This document shows, one piece after another, positions 1-14,300 of a stretch of DNA of 64,000 nt. Origin of the DNA: Adiantum capillus-veneris (lineage: Eukaryota > Streptophyta > Polypodiopsida > Polypodiales > Pteridaceae). Positions within the stretch are counted from its first letter, which is position 1, and every line of letters starts with the position of its first letter. The notes below the pieces were generated by a model. The model had not been told where the DNA came from. It did not search any database and was given only the letters and a program-made list of their open reading frames with translations. The translations under genes and the position numbers were made by a program. The stretch spans positions 84,107,384 to 84,171,383 of the forward strand of contig CM043944.1 of assembly GCA_014529385.2 (NCBI GenBank). Reading direction: 5' to 3'.

Positions 1-19
1 TATAATACAAGAATTTACT

Positions 20-520
<501 letters not shown>

Positions 521-711
521 TTCCTATGAAGAGCTGCAAAAGAAATTGTGTTTAGAGATTTTCACTAGGTTAATTAGGGTTATTGTAAAAATTTGGCAAA
601 CTTGAAGGGCATTTTGGGAATTTTTGGCCAAATATGAGGGGTACATTGGGCATTTTTTAAATCTGAGGGGTATGTTGAAAATATTCACAAATTATAGGGA
701 TTTTTTGGTTA

Positions 712-1107
<396 letters not shown>

Positions 1108-1109
1108 AT

Positions 1110-1121
1110 TGGTATCAGAGT
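1110..1121 (+). other. Primer binding site, initiator-Met tRNA type
   Basis: The sequence TGGTATCAGAGT lies two bases after the 5' LTR. It matches the standard plant copia primer site TGGTATCAGAGC, complementary to the 3' end of initiator methionine tRNA, in 11 of 12 positions. Confidence 0.9.
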
Positions 1122-1411
1122 AGGTCACGTCCTCCCGAGCTTAGTCGCCAGCTACTCCAGCACACGCCTGCTCAGTTTCTCCGATTCTCAGTGAGCTCAG
1201 GTTTTTGATTCGGGCTCATTTCGGCCTCCATTTCCACTACAGGTAGTACTGCACAGGCTATTTCGTCATTTTGTGTAGAATTTCTGTCATTTCCGTTTTC
1301 TGCATAACAGGTGCCTTATAGTCTTTTACGGTTTGTGCTATATAGCACGTGTTGTTACAGTTCCCTTTCTCCTATTTTCGGGCAGTTTTCACATCAGGTG
1401 CAACATTTACC

Positions 1412-2510
1412 ATGGCTGACAACAACAACACAGATGTGTTCAAGATGTTTGCTACTGAGGATAGGTTGGATGGGGACAATTACCCTATGTGGGCTTATAT
1501 TGATGCAACATGTTCTTGTGTCAAAGGGCGTCTAGAATATTGTGCATGGCATTGATGTACGTCCTGGTTCTGAGGATGTAGGCGATGTTGAGGATGTTGC
1601 AGGTCTTGTCGCAAGGAATACTGTTGTTAGAGTTGTTTTGCCTACGGCAGAACAAGCTTGTTGGGATGTTAAGGATGTGCAGGCTCATGCATTGATTGCG
1701 TTGTCTGTGAAGCGCACCATTGTTCCTCACATCCGTTCAGCAAAATCTGCAAAACAGGCTTGGGATATTCTAGCAGGTCTTTATGCAAGCCGCAATGAGG
1801 CTAAAATTGCTTTGCTGCGTAAAGAGCTGGAGTCGAAGATTATGCATGAGGAAGATGATATGGATACTTTCCTTGCTAGTGTCAAGGATATCAATGAGCA
1901 ACTTATTTCTGCAGGTGAAGTCATTTCAGACAGTTCCCTTGTGCAGACTATTCTTGATGCCTTACCAGATTCATACCAGACTTTTGCTAGTACTTGGAGA
2001 CTGATGACCCAAGGAAATCCTGAAGTTGTCAAGCTTGATGCATTATGCACATTGCTGTTGCAAGAGTCAATTTCTAGAAAAAACAGGACTAGGTAGCGTG
2101 CAGTTGAATAAGCTTTTATTGCTTCTCAAAGAAGGGGTGGTAACAGTAATGCAGCCACTTCTTATGGTTCTGCTGCGAGTGGAAAAACTTATGTTGCTAA
2201 TGCTTCTGCTGACAGCACTTCGTTGGGAAATTCTGGTGATAAGGGCAAAAAGGAGATGCATTGCCATTATTGTAAAGCTAATGATCACTTGATCAAGTCG
2301 TGTCCTAAGTTGAAGGCCAAAGAGGCTATGAAGAAAGAGGGTGGTTCCGCTGCAAATGCTTGTTCCACTACAAATGCATCCATTGTTGAGTCTTTTGTGA
2401 AAGGAGACTGTGATGTTGTTGTTGATGCAGAATGGGATTTTAGCGCAGAGTGCACTTACAATCCTGTTGTCCATGATGCATGCTTGTCAGTTGTTGCTGC
2501 AGATTCACAT
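1412..2510 (+). pseudogene. gag: copia-1 gag (broken)
   Basis: Capsid/nucleocapsid precursor of copia-1. The start is the ATG at 1412 (MADNNNTDVFK). The reading continues through DNYPMWAY, shifts frame near 1500-1510, and meets a TAG at 1533 where the homologous copia-2 copy has Trp. It is then open from 1542 (RNEAKIALLRKELESK; TFASTWRLM). In-frame stops lie at 2094 (TAG) and 2109 (TAA). A CCHC zinc knuckle, CHYCKANDHLIKSC, lies at about 2260-2300. The domain order is normal for copia gag, but the frame breaks make it non-functional. Confidence 0.88.
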
Positions 2511-4100
2511 GTGTGGTATTTCGATAGTGGTGCTACAAAGCACATTACCTCACATCGTGAATTGTTTACCTCTCTCGAGTCTGTCCCTCATGGGAATTCA
2601 GTCCCTTGTGCCAACAATGCCTCTTATCCAGTTTAGAGAGTTGGAAAGATTGTGCTTACTGCTACTAAGGCCAATTCCTTCACACCTGTCGATGCACTTT
2701 ATGTACCTGGGATCAAGAAGAATCTCTTGTCTGTATCCGCACTTGCTAGACTTGGACTTGTAGTCAAATTTGTGGATGACAGATGTACAGCTCATGATCT
2801 CCAATTTTGTGATGAAATTGTCGCATCTGGCCTTTTGTATCGTGGGCTGTATAAGCTCACTTTGTATGACAAGTGTGGACAAAATTTTGCAAATGCTGTT
2901 GTAGATTCAAGGGCTATTTCAGATGCAAAACTCTGGCATGCACGTTTTGGTTATCTGAATTTTGCCAGTTTTCTGCGTTTGCAGAAATCTAATATGGTTG
3001 CTTCTTTGCCGCCTCTTAAAGCACCTATCAAACATGTTTGTAAAGGCTGTATTTTGGGTAAGATGCAGCGTTCTAAGTTTCCAAAGGATGGTTCAGTTCG
3101 GGCCACATGCAGGTTGTAGCTTGTGCATAGTGATGTTTGTGGGCCCATGCAAACTCTTTCCTTGGGCAATTACCTGTACTTCGTGACTTTCATTGATGAT
3201 TACTCTAGGCATGCATGGGTATTTCCGCTTAAAGCGAAGTCCAAAGTTTTTATGTGCTTGAAACAATTTATGGCTCTCGAAATGTACTATGGGCACCCTC
3301 CGTTCTGATCGAGGGGGTAAGTATATGTCTCATGAATTTAATGCATTTCTGGCTAGTCGTGGGATAAAAGACCAATGTACAGTGCCTTATACACCTCAGC
3401 AAAATGGTGTTGCTGAGAGGAAAAATAGGTCACTTACGAAAATGGCACGATGTATGGTCAAAATTCAAGCTTTGCCGCATTCTTTTTGGCTTGACGCCAT
3501 CATGTGTGCCACTTATGTATTTAACAGGTTTCCTTCGAAAGCTTTGCAGTCTATTACTCCATATGAAGCATGGCATGATAGAAATCCCTCTATTGAGCAC
3601 ATGCATGTTTTTGGTTGTTTGGCATATACTTTGGTGCCACAAACACAACACTGAAAATTGGATGATAAGGCTGTCAAATGTGTTTTTGTTGGTTATAGTG
3701 CTGAAAGCAAAGCAGGTTGTATCATCCGCAAACAAAACGTATTCTGGTTTCACGGGATGTAGTGTTTGTGGAAGATTCTGTTCAGCCCTTGCTGTCATGT
3801 ACTAGAGACAGTAATGTAAGCTCACATGACATTTATGACACTTTGTTGTCTCTTTTCAGTGGTGGAAATACGAATGTAATTTCCAATGAGGCAAATGTAC
3901 AGCCTATGGGGGTTTCTGTAAATGTTACAAATCAGCCTATTACTGATGCAGATGTACATGATGTACTTGATGAGAAAAGGGCTGAAAATGAGCAGGCTAG
4001 AGGTATGCCAAAATGGATGGTGCACACATTGCGTGATAGTAAATTGGATGGACCTTTGTCTAGTCGTACTCGTTCAAGCTCTCGCCATGCATCTTATGCA
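2511..4100 (+). pseudogene. pol: copia-1 protease and integrase (broken)
   Basis: The aspartic protease motif WYFDSGATKHIT lies at about 2512-2550. The GAG-pre-integrase region follows (LWHARFGYLN; CKGCILGKMQRSKF), then the integrase core with HSDVCGP (first Asp), RSDRGGKY (second Asp) and TPQQNGVAERKNR (Glu). Defects: TAG at 2634, TAG at 3117, a frameshift near 3290-3305, TGA at 3652 and a frameshift near 3700-3720. The catalytic residues survive, which suggests decay after insertion. Downstream is a divergent linker up to the RT. Confidence 0.9.
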
Positions 4101-5683
4101 TCAGATTGTTATGCTTTGGCTGTGTCTAGCTTACATGATGTTGAGGAGACTCTGTCTTTTGATGAAGCACAAAATTCAAAAAATTGGATGGCTGCCATGC
4201 AATCACAATATGATGCACTTATAGAAAATGACACATGGACTTTATGTGATTTGCCTCCTGGCAAAAAGGCCATTGGTACGAAGTGGGTTTACAAGTTGAA
4301 ATGCAAGCCGGATGGTGAGATCGATCGCCATAAGGCTTGAGTTGTTGCAAAGGGTTATGCATAGCAAAAAGGCATAGATTATGAAGAGACTTTTGCTCCC
4401 ACTTGTCATATGACTACTGTGCGTTTTCTATGTGCATTGGCAGCTCATTTTAGTTGGGATGTACATCAATCAGACATTGTTACTACTTTCTTGAATGGTG
4501 ACATATTTGAGGAAGTTTATGTAATGCAGCCTCGCGGTTTTGTCATAAAAGGACAAGAGGACAAAGTGTGCAGATGTAAGAAGGCTTTGTATGGGTTGAA
4601 GCAATCTCCTCGTGCTTGGTATGAGAAAGCTGACACTCATTTGGTTAAACGAGGCTTTCGTAATAGTCCAACACAAAGCACATTGTATGTAAAGCGTGAG
4701 GGTGATGTACTTCTCATTCTGGTTCTTTATGTCGATGATTTTCTGATCACTAGACCAAATGAGAGACATATTGCTGAATTTAAGGCTGATTTGAATGCCA
4801 TTTTCAAGATGAAAGATTTGGGGCTGTTGCATCATTACTTGGGTATACAGTTTAAGCAGTGTGATGGTGACATTGCCTTGTGTCAGAAAAGTTACATAGA
4901 GACAATGCTATGTAAGTTTGGAATTGAGGATTGCAAACATATTTCCACTCCCATGGAAACAAGTTTGAATTTGAGTCTACATGATGATGGCGATCCTACT
5001 GATGTCACTCTTTACCAAACTGCTATTGGCTGCCTCATTTATGTATGCAACACGAGGCCAAATATTTAGTTTGCAGTCTCACAGGTCAGTAGATTTATGC
5101 ATAGCCCAAGGTCTAAGCATTGGTAGGCTATCAAGAGGATTTTCCACTACCTTAGTGGCACTTTACATCTTGGCTTGTTTTATCCCAAGGGGGATCATTG
5201 CCGCCAGACTTACATGCTTTTTCGGACTCAGATTGGGCTGGTGGTTTTTCCACATGAGTGTCCACAAGTGGTTTTCGTTTCATGCTTGGCAGTCCATGTA
5301 TATCATGGTTCAGCAAGAAGCAACCTACTGTGGCCACTTCGAGTTGTGAGGCTGAGTATAGGGAAGTCTTCATAGCTACGATTGAGTGTGTATGGCTCAG
5401 ACGCCTTATGGCTGATTTGGGTGTTGGACAGGACACTGCCAACACTATCTATAGTGACAGTCAGAGCGCATTGGCAGTTGCGAGGAACCCAGTTTTTCAT
5501 GCTCGCACAAAGCACATTGAGGTGCATTACCACTATGTCAGGGAGAGGCTCTCAGCAGGAGAGATCAGCTTGGCTTATGTGCCAACACAGGACAACCTTG
5601 CAGATCTTTTCACAAAGGAATTGTCTCATGAGAAGCTTGAAGCTTTCCGCGAAGCTTTGAGCTTACTCCCCTTTGTGGACTGA
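4101..5683 (+). pseudogene. pol: copia-1 reverse transcriptase and RNase H (broken)
   Basis: RT landmarks: KNWMAAMQSQYDALIENDTW, IGTKWVYKLK, DVHQSDIVTTFLNGDI, ALYGLKQSPRAWYEK and the catalytic LYVDDFLIT at about 4722-4748. RNase H landmarks: ATSSCEAEYREV, YSDSQSALAVARNP, TKHIEVHYHYVRE and DNLADLFTKEL, ending at the natural stop at 5683. Stops occur at 4338 (TGA), shortly after it (near 4362) and at 5067 (TAG), and the frame shifts between about 5180 and 5260. The YVDD box is intact. Confidence 0.92.
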
Positions 5684-5747
5684 TCATGTCCTCAGGACAT
5701 GGAACTTCCCTTTACGCATGTGCAAGCTCTCATTCACCGCATCACTC

Positions 5748-5757
5748 TAGGGGGGAT
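5748..5757 (+). other. Polypurine tract of copia-1
   Basis: AGGGGGGATT immediately precedes the 3' LTR start at 5759. This is the expected position and composition for the plus-strand DNA primer. Confidence 0.85.
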
Positions 5758-5758
5758 T

Positions 5759-5965
5759 TGTTACCATATACATGTGGTAGTGATGTGTGTGAACACACTA
5801 GGACCACCGGGGCATTTTTTCCCTCTTTAGGAGGTTTTTTACCCCGAGCATTGTATATACGTCCATCACTCTAGGGCTATCTATCTTTCCATTGCACACT
5901 AAGTAATACACTCTCTAGTGTGTGCCTTGAGCTTCCTTCGTCTTCTCCAAGGTGTGAGCGTTTCT
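5759..5965 (+). repeat. 3' LTR of copia-1 (3' end missing)
   Basis: It repeats 890-1107 from TGTTACCATATACATG onwards, with a small insertion (GGTTTTTTACC) after 'ctctttagga'. Similarity stops at about 5965 in 'gagcgtttctt', before the terminal CCAACA seen in the 5' LTR. The element end is therefore lost and no TSD can be defined. Confidence 0.88.
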
Positions 5966-8929
5966 TTAAGAAGCACATGATAGAGAGAGATAGAGATAGG
6001 GAGAGTTAGCAGGAGACAAAAGAGGAGTGAGAGAGGAGAGAGAGAGGGAGGAGCAGAGAGAGAGGTAGAGAAAAAAAAGCTCGCTCCAAAAATTATGTTT
6101 GGAACAAGCTTTTTGGAGTGAGCTTTTTGAGATGAAATTTTTTTCTAGATTTTCTTAGGTGAACAACATCTGAAAAAAGGTCACTCGTGAGCTTGCTCGA
6201 AAAGCTCATTCCATTCCCAACCCCTGTTCAGATTGACTAATCATACATCCATGCATAAGATTATCGTCATTAAACACATGAAATAAACTCACAAAAACAT
6301 CCCTCAAAACATATATAAATTTGTCATCAAACTCATGACTCTATATGTACTTCCCCTTGGTAGCACCCCTACATGTATAGGTAATCCCGTACAAAGAAGG
6401 ATTAACAAGTCGCACTCATGAAGTGATAAATGTTATCTTTAAAATATATTTTTTGACACATCTAATCAAGGTGTTGACTTGGCTAAGTGGATTTATCCAT
6501 CCGATAAGTCCATATAGAGGCTCTCCCAAGAGCTTGGGTCTAAAATATTGACCTTACAGTGGGCAGCTTGCTATGTTTTGACCATAACTCTTCACTCGAC
6601 CAAAATTTTCACATGACACAAAACAGATAGAATTCTCTTAATGATGTATATAATCTTTGATTCCAAGGGTTTGTCCTGATTCATGATGGTTTAGGAGATA
6701 TGACTAAAACAATGTCCCTATCGCTTGACGTGAGAGCAAAGAGTGCGTTTTATGCATCTACGCGATCATAAACACATTGTATGCATATATCAGTGTGCCA
6801 AACATGATGAAGCAATCATGAAGTATCCTTGTACACATCTGACAAGCCATACATGCCTATGTACACAAAAAGTAACCACTGAGGGCGTAGTTCTCAGAAA
6901 CATAAGTAGAGAGAGAAAGAGATGATGGCTATGGAGTTTATATTTTTTACTATAAACAAAAAGTGGTGATGAGAGCTTTGTAGAGAATTTTGCCATGAAG
7001 TTGATGTAGAGTGCGCACACCATGCAAAGAAGAGAATATAGTAAGAGAGTAGAGAGAGATGGTTTTCTTCTTCTTTTTCTTGTTTTTTCAAATGAGAGAG
7101 AGATTATTATGGGGATGGTGATGAAGAGCTTGCACCACCTCCGTATAATATGTACGTAGAGTTTCAATGTATTCTATACAAGTGACGATACTAAAAAATG
7201 AGCACTAATGACCCTTATATGCTAAATTTGCAAGCTAGAGTGCTCTCCAAATTAAAATTGAGCACCCCTTTTCGGCCTAGAATAGCTCTCAATGTTTTTG
7301 CTAAACACATGACCTTGCTTTTGGAAGTCAACTCTGGCCAAAACCATCCAATTTTTTTGGAGTAAACCAATTAGTAAATTGGCATCTAAGCAAATACTGA
7401 GATCGTGAGTGAACTATACCGCACCATGATGCTTAAGTATAATCAGGATACATATTGTACATTATGGTGTATTTATGATCTTGCTTTAAAAAAAAATTAA
7501 TTCTCATAAATTTTTTGTTTAGTCTTGTTTCTTCACTGAATGGCCGTTTTTTACTTATACGATGATCAAAATAATTTATATGGGATTAGACAATATTAAA
7601 AAGCACATTGCTTTTCCAAAACAAAAAAGAAAGTACAAAAAGCTTTAAAAAATGAGAAAATCTTAAATAAACATTAGTGAAAAAATCTGAGCCATGGCTT
7701 CACCTAGCCTACCTGAACTAAAAAATGAACGTGCTTTTCATTGAAAAGTGTTGAAAATAAAAAAAGTACAAAAAGCACCCAAAAGAGAAAATCTTAACAA
7801 CCTTTGTTGAAAGTTGTAGATTAAGGTTCCAGCCCTACTTTTCACATGCACCAAAAAGCTACAGAACATGAAAACAATCTCACTTTCCACTTTAAAACCT
7901 CCAAACATCACACATTAAGCATTCTAAATAAAAAATTAAAATAATGTACATTGAAAATATACTTTTCTCATTTTCAAAAAAGATCCAAAAAATCAAAAAT
8001 CTTACTCTTCTTGCATATTTATTTGCTAGACTATATATATTGTTATTGTGGTATCGGCTATAAGTACTATATGTTGATGGTGATTTTGTACATTTTTGTT
8101 TATAGTGATATGGTTATTTAGAGAATCAATTATTTGTATGTATATTTTTGTCATTAGTGTACTATTTATTTGCTAGAGTATATATATTGTTATTATGGTA
8201 TCGGCTATAAGTACTATATATGTTGATGGTGATTTTCCACATTTTTGTTGATGATGATATGGTGATATGATTCTTTCAAGAATCAATTATTTGTATGTAT
8301 TTTTTTTCCATGATTGTGCATTATGGTTACGTTTTTATTTGCATTGAAATTGATACTTGTTTATCTTAATGAATTAGAGTATTTTTTATGGTAGGATATG
8401 GTTTGTATGGTAAGTTTTGACATACTTTTCTATCATATTTGTTTGCAAGCAAATATGATAATTGTTTTTGAATCAGACTGTCATCAAACTTTTGAGAATT
8501 CACGTATAGTAGCATGATGTTATGGATTTTACCTTCCAATTGATTCAAAAGACGAGTTGTGGGTGCTAGCTAACAAGATATTTATGCCTTTTTTTGTTGC
8601 GATACTATAAGTATCCAATTAGCTGTAAGAGAAAACATTGGAGATTGCTTGGGATTTTTTGGCAGAGTAGGAGTTCTTTGCTACAATTGTTGAAAATGGT
8701 TGTCAATAGGCCATTTGCAGCAGCTACATTACTGAGAAAACTTACACTCTACGTTTTAAAAAAATTGCAACTTTTATCGTTAGTATATACATTGGTATAT
8801 ATTGATGCTAAAATTGGCTATATGACATCAGTGCAGATATCGGATGGTCATACCAATACCATGGTAAAGTTATAGATATTTGAGCGACAATTTTTGGGTT
8901 GTGTCTTATAGTGTAATGATTTATTGACT
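5966..8929. other. Non-coding stretch, no gene recognised
   Basis: AT-rich sequence with many stops in all frames. Positions 5980-6070 are a GA-rich purine tract. Around 6080-6215 short motifs of the type 'gagctttttgag' recur in both orientations. A 147-bp duplication lies at 8016-8310. Longer frames, such as 6790-7167 minus, have low-complexity composition and no recognisable motif. I see no RNA gene. Confidence 0.6.
8016..8310. repeat. Tandem duplication, 147-bp period
   Basis: The segment starting TATTTATTTGCTAGA at 8016 recurs at 8163. Both copies continue through 'tattgttattrtggtatcg', 'gctataagtactatat' and 'gaatcaattatttgtatgta'. Two copies, with small indels. Confidence 0.88.
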
Positions 8930-9243
8930 TTAATTTTATGGATCCACCACCTCTACAAGCTCTAATATTGGCCATGGAACAACTCTAATATGGTTTAGGA
9001 GCTCTTGATAAGGAATTTTTCTAGAAAGTGACTCTTGCAATACCAATGTGCATAATGCATCAAAATTGACAACTTCTGGATTTCCTTGGGCCATAAGTCT
9101 CCATGTACTAGCAAAAGTCTGGTAAGAATCTAGCAAAGCATCAAGAACAGTCTACACAAGGGAACTTTCAAAAATGACTTTTCTTGCATAAATAATTTTC
9201 TCATTAATATCCTTGACACTAGCAAGGAAAGTGTCCATCTCAT
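8930..9243 (-). pseudogene. gag: copia-2 gag, downstream part
   Basis: Minus-strand translation contains LDSYQTFASTWRLMAQGNPE and LQESLSRKI, matching copia-1 gag near 1960-2080. Similarity to copia-1 is lost below about 9020, past the gag segment. At 9243 the match stops at the edge of the Tat-A LTR and resumes at 31972, so this is one half of a gag gene split by Tat-A. No copia-2 pol follows; the element is truncated. Confidence 0.85.
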
Positions 9244-11225
9244 TGAGAGCGGATTTTTTGAGATGGGGCTCAACTCAAGGCTCCCACCAGACAACCACTC
9301 CGTGAGACCCTACACACGCATATTTCTTAGGGGCACCACCCTCTTTTATGGAGAAAGAAGGAAACCAAAACAAACCATATACAACACACACACACACTCA
9401 CACCTTCTTTATGTGCTTCAACACAAAATGCCCTTCAACCATTCAACACACACTCCTTAAGCAATCCCTTTGAACACTGCACAAACTCACATGCAAAGAT
9501 TGACCTTCACCATATTAGTGCTCATATACTCATAAGAAAAGCAAGCACAAAACCTAAAAACTCAAAACACCATAATGCACAAATACTTGACAACTCCTTT
9601 CCTTTCCCAAAAGAAGAGACTACTTACACACATAAGGTGGCATGCATAGAGAGCTCTTCTCCATCTATGCAGCCCCAAGACTTACACACAACATAAGGAG
9701 AGAAGCCAAGCAAATAGACACCATGGTGCACAAAAAACTTTCTCAACAAACAAGCAACCCAATGAGCACAAAATATGAGAAGCTGCCAAGATATGCTTAC
9801 CAATTTTACATGCGTTTAGAGCAAAAGTGTGACGACGACACCCCAATTGCAACAATTTGTTGATCAAACCATGAGATATATCATTGAACTTGATATCCTT
9901 GCTCTCATATAGAATCTACAATCCTTATTTAGGGATGAGTATGGTAAGAGAAATGTTTGCAAGAGAATGGTAGCAATAGCATATTGATGCTCTCTCTATG
10001 ATGCCGCTTATGATAGCGAGCTTACGAAATGGATAGGGAGACAAGAGGATAGAGAGATTAGGGATTCCCTGACCTTGGAGGAGCTTATTTGCAGCAATGG
10101 AGTAGGTGTGTGTATTTTTGTGCTTGCCAAAGGGCCTTTTTATAGCTATACAAGACCTTGGGTTAGGTTAAACTTGACTAGGGTAGGTAATTAACCATTG
10201 TTAGGTTCCCTTTTGACCATTCCTTCAATTATGCAAATAAGGGACTTATTTTTTCATTAAAAATAGCCTTTTAATTCGTGGAGGCTCCATAAGGGTTGAT
10301 AATGTATGTGGGCCCCACCATGATGTCCCTCTAGTGGCTCCTGCAGAGTGTCCCCATCCTGTTTGTTGTGTCTCTGGAAGCATCTTGAGCCGACCCCTCC
10401 ACATGCAAGTGGTTTTTAACTCCCCATTGGTATTTTAGAATGTTGGAGAAGTCAAGAAAACTTTTCACCTTTGTGGTTTACCTGATTGTAACTTTGATCT
10501 GCAGTAACAGTGTCCGAAGCACCTTGTTTTCACCATAACTTTCAGCCTCTAACTCAGAATTGGGTGCTGTAAAAGGCAAAGTTGACCTTCTCAAAGTGTT
10601 TAAGCTGATTTTGGAATGTTCCTCAAGTATACCCACGAGCTAAGGCGTTCAAGATGCATCCAAAACACCTTTTGAATCAAGTCTCCTTGTAGGGGGCCCT
10701 TTAGCATGCATCCAAGGTGTAGCATGCTTTTTTCAAAAGAGAATCCACCTTAAACAAATGAGGTAGGCTCCATTAAAGTTTGATTTATTGGGGATATACA
10801 TTATATTTAAGATTTGTTGACCAACACAAGTAAATGATCCAAGAGTTGGGTCACATAGTGGTGGGGAAGGGAAGGCCTACAAGGTTAACCCTACCTTTGA
10901 GAGAAGATGGGTAAGATAAGTGCCCATAAATTATTTATTTACAAATTATGGGATGTAGATAGCTATTTAAATTAGTAAAGGTAATTAGTTAAAAGAATAT
11001 GCAGTAAAAAAACTAGGAGAGTAGAATTAAGTTTACTATTTACATTTAGCATGAAGAGAGAAATATGATGTAAATGCATAAAGATCTAAGAAGGGTAAGG
11101 TGTTTGTATGGAAAAAAGCTATTACGGAAAGAGAGAATGAACACTAGGTTACAACTTTGAAAAAATATATATACATTTGAGTAGAAATGTAGTTCAAATG
11201 CAAGGTTACCATTTAACGCTACTCA
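9244..11225 (-). repeat. 3' LTR of Tat-A
   Basis: A 1982-bp copy beginning TGAGAGCGGATTTTTTGAG and ending AACGCTACTCA. It is collinear with 28659-31971 once the insertion there is removed. Small ORFs inside it (e.g. 9642-9863) recur in the other LTR only because the LTR is duplicated. Confidence 0.94.
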
Positions 11226-11243
11226 TATTAGCCCTCCCCCTTC
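11226..11243 (-). other. Polypurine tract of Tat-A
   Basis: On the minus strand, AAGGGGGAGGGCTAATA directly precedes the 3' LTR. The same AGGGCTAA ending is found beside the Tat-B LTR at 18202. Confidence 0.85.
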
Positions 11244-11398
11244 ATCTAGGATCATTCATGCTCCTAGATGAAACAAAAGAGTTTTTTCCTTTTTCTTTTC
11301 TTTCTTTTTTTTTCTTTTTTTTTTCTTATTTTTCTAAAAAAAGGACGAGTGATATACACTCTTTTACTCCATTAGACCTGCTTTTCTTTACCTCAATC

Positions 11399-14300
11399 TC
11401 ATAAATCGGAGATGGGAGGGTTGCCTTGGGTATGTTGAGATTCCAAGGCTGGTTCTTCTTTGCACATCAAAGCTTTAAAAATAGGTGGAGCATTTGCCAA
11501 GCTGAAGGGAGCCATGCCAATTTGGAGCTTAGACGATGTAGGTAGATGACTTCCTATCAACGGATTGATACGTTGAAAGTAGGGCTTTAATCTCCATCCA
11601 TTGACTCTGGTCTTGTGGAGTTTTCCTGATAAATCTGCTAATCTGTAGCTACCATTCCCAAAGTTTGTTTTTATCATGAAAGGTCCCTCCCATCTTTGCA
11701 AAAACTTTTTGTCAAGTCGAGTATCAAGTCGGTTATCATAGCAAAGAACCAACATACCTTCCTTCAATCCTTTCCCCTTGAGCTTCTTGTTGATTTTGTC
11801 CCTTTGGCTTGTGGCTTGGGCAATGTAATAGTCGATGGACTCTTCTCTATCAAGCTCAAGTCGTTGAAGATCTAAAATTCTTTCCTGCAAAGCTTCTTTT
11901 GGCCTCTTTGCTCCCCGTGAGAGAATGCGTAGGCTTGCAATCTCCACCTCAATAGGAAGGAGTGCCTCGTGTCCATATACCAAATGAAAAGGAGTGAATT
12001 GAGTGGATACGTTGAAAGATGTTCTGTATGCCCATAGAGCTGCGGTCAAATGACGATCCCAGTCGTTTGGTCGATCTGCAACCTGCTTAGAAATGATCTT
12101 ACATATCATTCCATTCACCTTTTCAACCAACCCATTGCACTGAGGGTAGTAAGGTGTAGAATGCAAATGTTTGACTTTTAACTTTGTCAAAAGATTATCT
12201 AGGAGCTCTGCTCTAAACCCTGGACCACGATCTGACAAAATCTCTAATGGTGTGCCGAATCTACTGCATATGTGAAAAAAGATAAATTTTGATACCTCCT
12301 CGGCTATAATTCGTGTTGTACTTGCTGCCTCCGCCCATCGTGTCATGTAATCTACTCCCACAATGATGAAGACCTTCCCGGTAGATGTGAGAGGTAAGGG
12401 GCCTATTGCATCCACACCCCACTTCTCAAAAGGACCATACGAAATTATTGGAACTCGAGGTTCGTAAGTGAGTCGTCGATTTCCAACAATCTGACAACCT
12501 TTGCATGACTTACACCAATGCTGGACATCATGGTGTAGACTTGGCCAAACAAACCCTGCTTGCAAAATCTTCCTGTTTGTAATATCATGAGAAAAATGAC
12601 CCCCACAGACATCATCATGGCATGAAAAGAGCATTCTCTCTATTTCTTGAACAGAGGGCACCCTTCTTAGCACCAAATCTTTCCCTTTATGATACAGATC
12701 ATCTCCTATGAGTTGGTAAGGAGCTGCCTTTTTTACCAACCTATGCCTTTGCACTCTATCCAAGTGTTTAGGGCACTCACCAGTTTGGAGGAAAAATATG
12801 ATGTCCTTCAATTCCTCTTGGCCTTGGTACTTTGGTTCGTAGAGCTTCACACCTCCCACCATGATCTGAAGTTTCTCATTGGCGAGATAATCTGCTTCCT
12901 TGTTGAGGGCTCTCACAACATGTTGTACCTGTGTAGCTTCATTGGCGAGATAATCTGCTTCCTTGTTGAGGGTTCTCACAACATGCTGTACCTGTGTAGC
13001 TTCAAAGTTCTTTATCAAAGCCTTCACCTGTCTAAGCCACTCCACTAGAGTAGGGTTCTTGCACTTCCATATCCCTTGGATTTGCCAAATAACTAGTAAG
13101 GAATCACCTCTTATTATAAGTCTTTCGATGCCAAGTTTTCTGCATTCTTCAAGCCCCAACTTTAAGGTGACATACTCAGCCTCATTATTAGAATGAACAT
13201 TTTCCAAGGTGATACCTTTCTTAACAAGAACTTCCCTTTGTGGACTTAGAATAAGAACCCCCCCTGCTGCCTGATCGTGTTGTCGTCGGTAAGCTCCATC
13301 AAAGCACAAAATGTGTGCATTGTCCATCTCCTCCTCATTATTTTGTGGTGTAGCTTTGTCTCCTGCCTTTGGTGACTCTTTCCTTTCTCTCACTTTGTAT
13401 GTGAGAATGTCTGCAAGACCTGCCCTTGTGCTATCTTCCACAAGAAAAGTGTATTCGAACTCTTGAAGTTCTAGAACCAATTTGGCTATCCTAGATGAGA
13501 GGCTCATGTGTTGCACAACATATGGTAAATTGTTTTCCATGGTGAGAATGACAAATGGTGCAGGTAAGAGATATGATCGGAACTTTCTTACCGCAAAAAT
13601 AATTGTGAATACCACCTTCTCCATATCGGTGTAGCCCTTCTCTGCAGCGGTCATGACTTTGCTTGCAAAGTATACTGGCCTCATGTAGCATGTTTTTGGG
13701 TCTTTTTGCATGAGAACTACACCGATGGCCTCCATTCCTACACTTGGCGTGATGTAATATGTATCCTTTGGATTTGGTGGCATTATTGTTGGAAGAGAGT
13801 TGAGAATACCCTTTACTTCAGTAAAGCATAATTCATGTTCCTCTCTCCATTCAAATGTGGGTTTGTTTGCTAGCTTGTGCAAAGGTGCAATAGCTTCCGC
13901 TAGAAGGTGAATGAAACGAGACATGTACCTTACTTTGTGGTTGAAAGTCATGAGCTCCTTGGTTGTCGTTGGTGGTTGTAGTGATAAGAGAGCATTTACT
14001 TTTGATGGATCCACTTGAATTCCTTGTAAAGAAACCACATGACCTAGCAATACCACTTGTGACTCTGCAATGTGACACTTCTCAGGATTAAGTTGTCCCC
14101 CAAATTGATGAAGCCTCCTAAGCCCCTCCTCAACTTTCTGGCAATGAAGTCTTTGGCTACTATAGATACAAAAGTCATCCATAAAAACCCTAATTGACTT
14201 TCCAAAGAAGGGCTGAAAGACAAGAGTTGTAAACCTTATAAAGGTACTAGGAGCATTTGTGAGCCCAAATGGCATCACTCTATAGGCAAAGCAACCCCAA

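Noticed and set aside
9642-9867. Frames repeated at 29094-29298
   Set aside because: Duplicated as part of the Tat-A LTR; both strands are open, and no motif is seen.
12689-13196. Plus-strand frames opposite Tat-A and Tat-B pol (also 22344-22661, 26882-27357)
   Set aside because: Antisense shadows of well-supported pol and gag frames.
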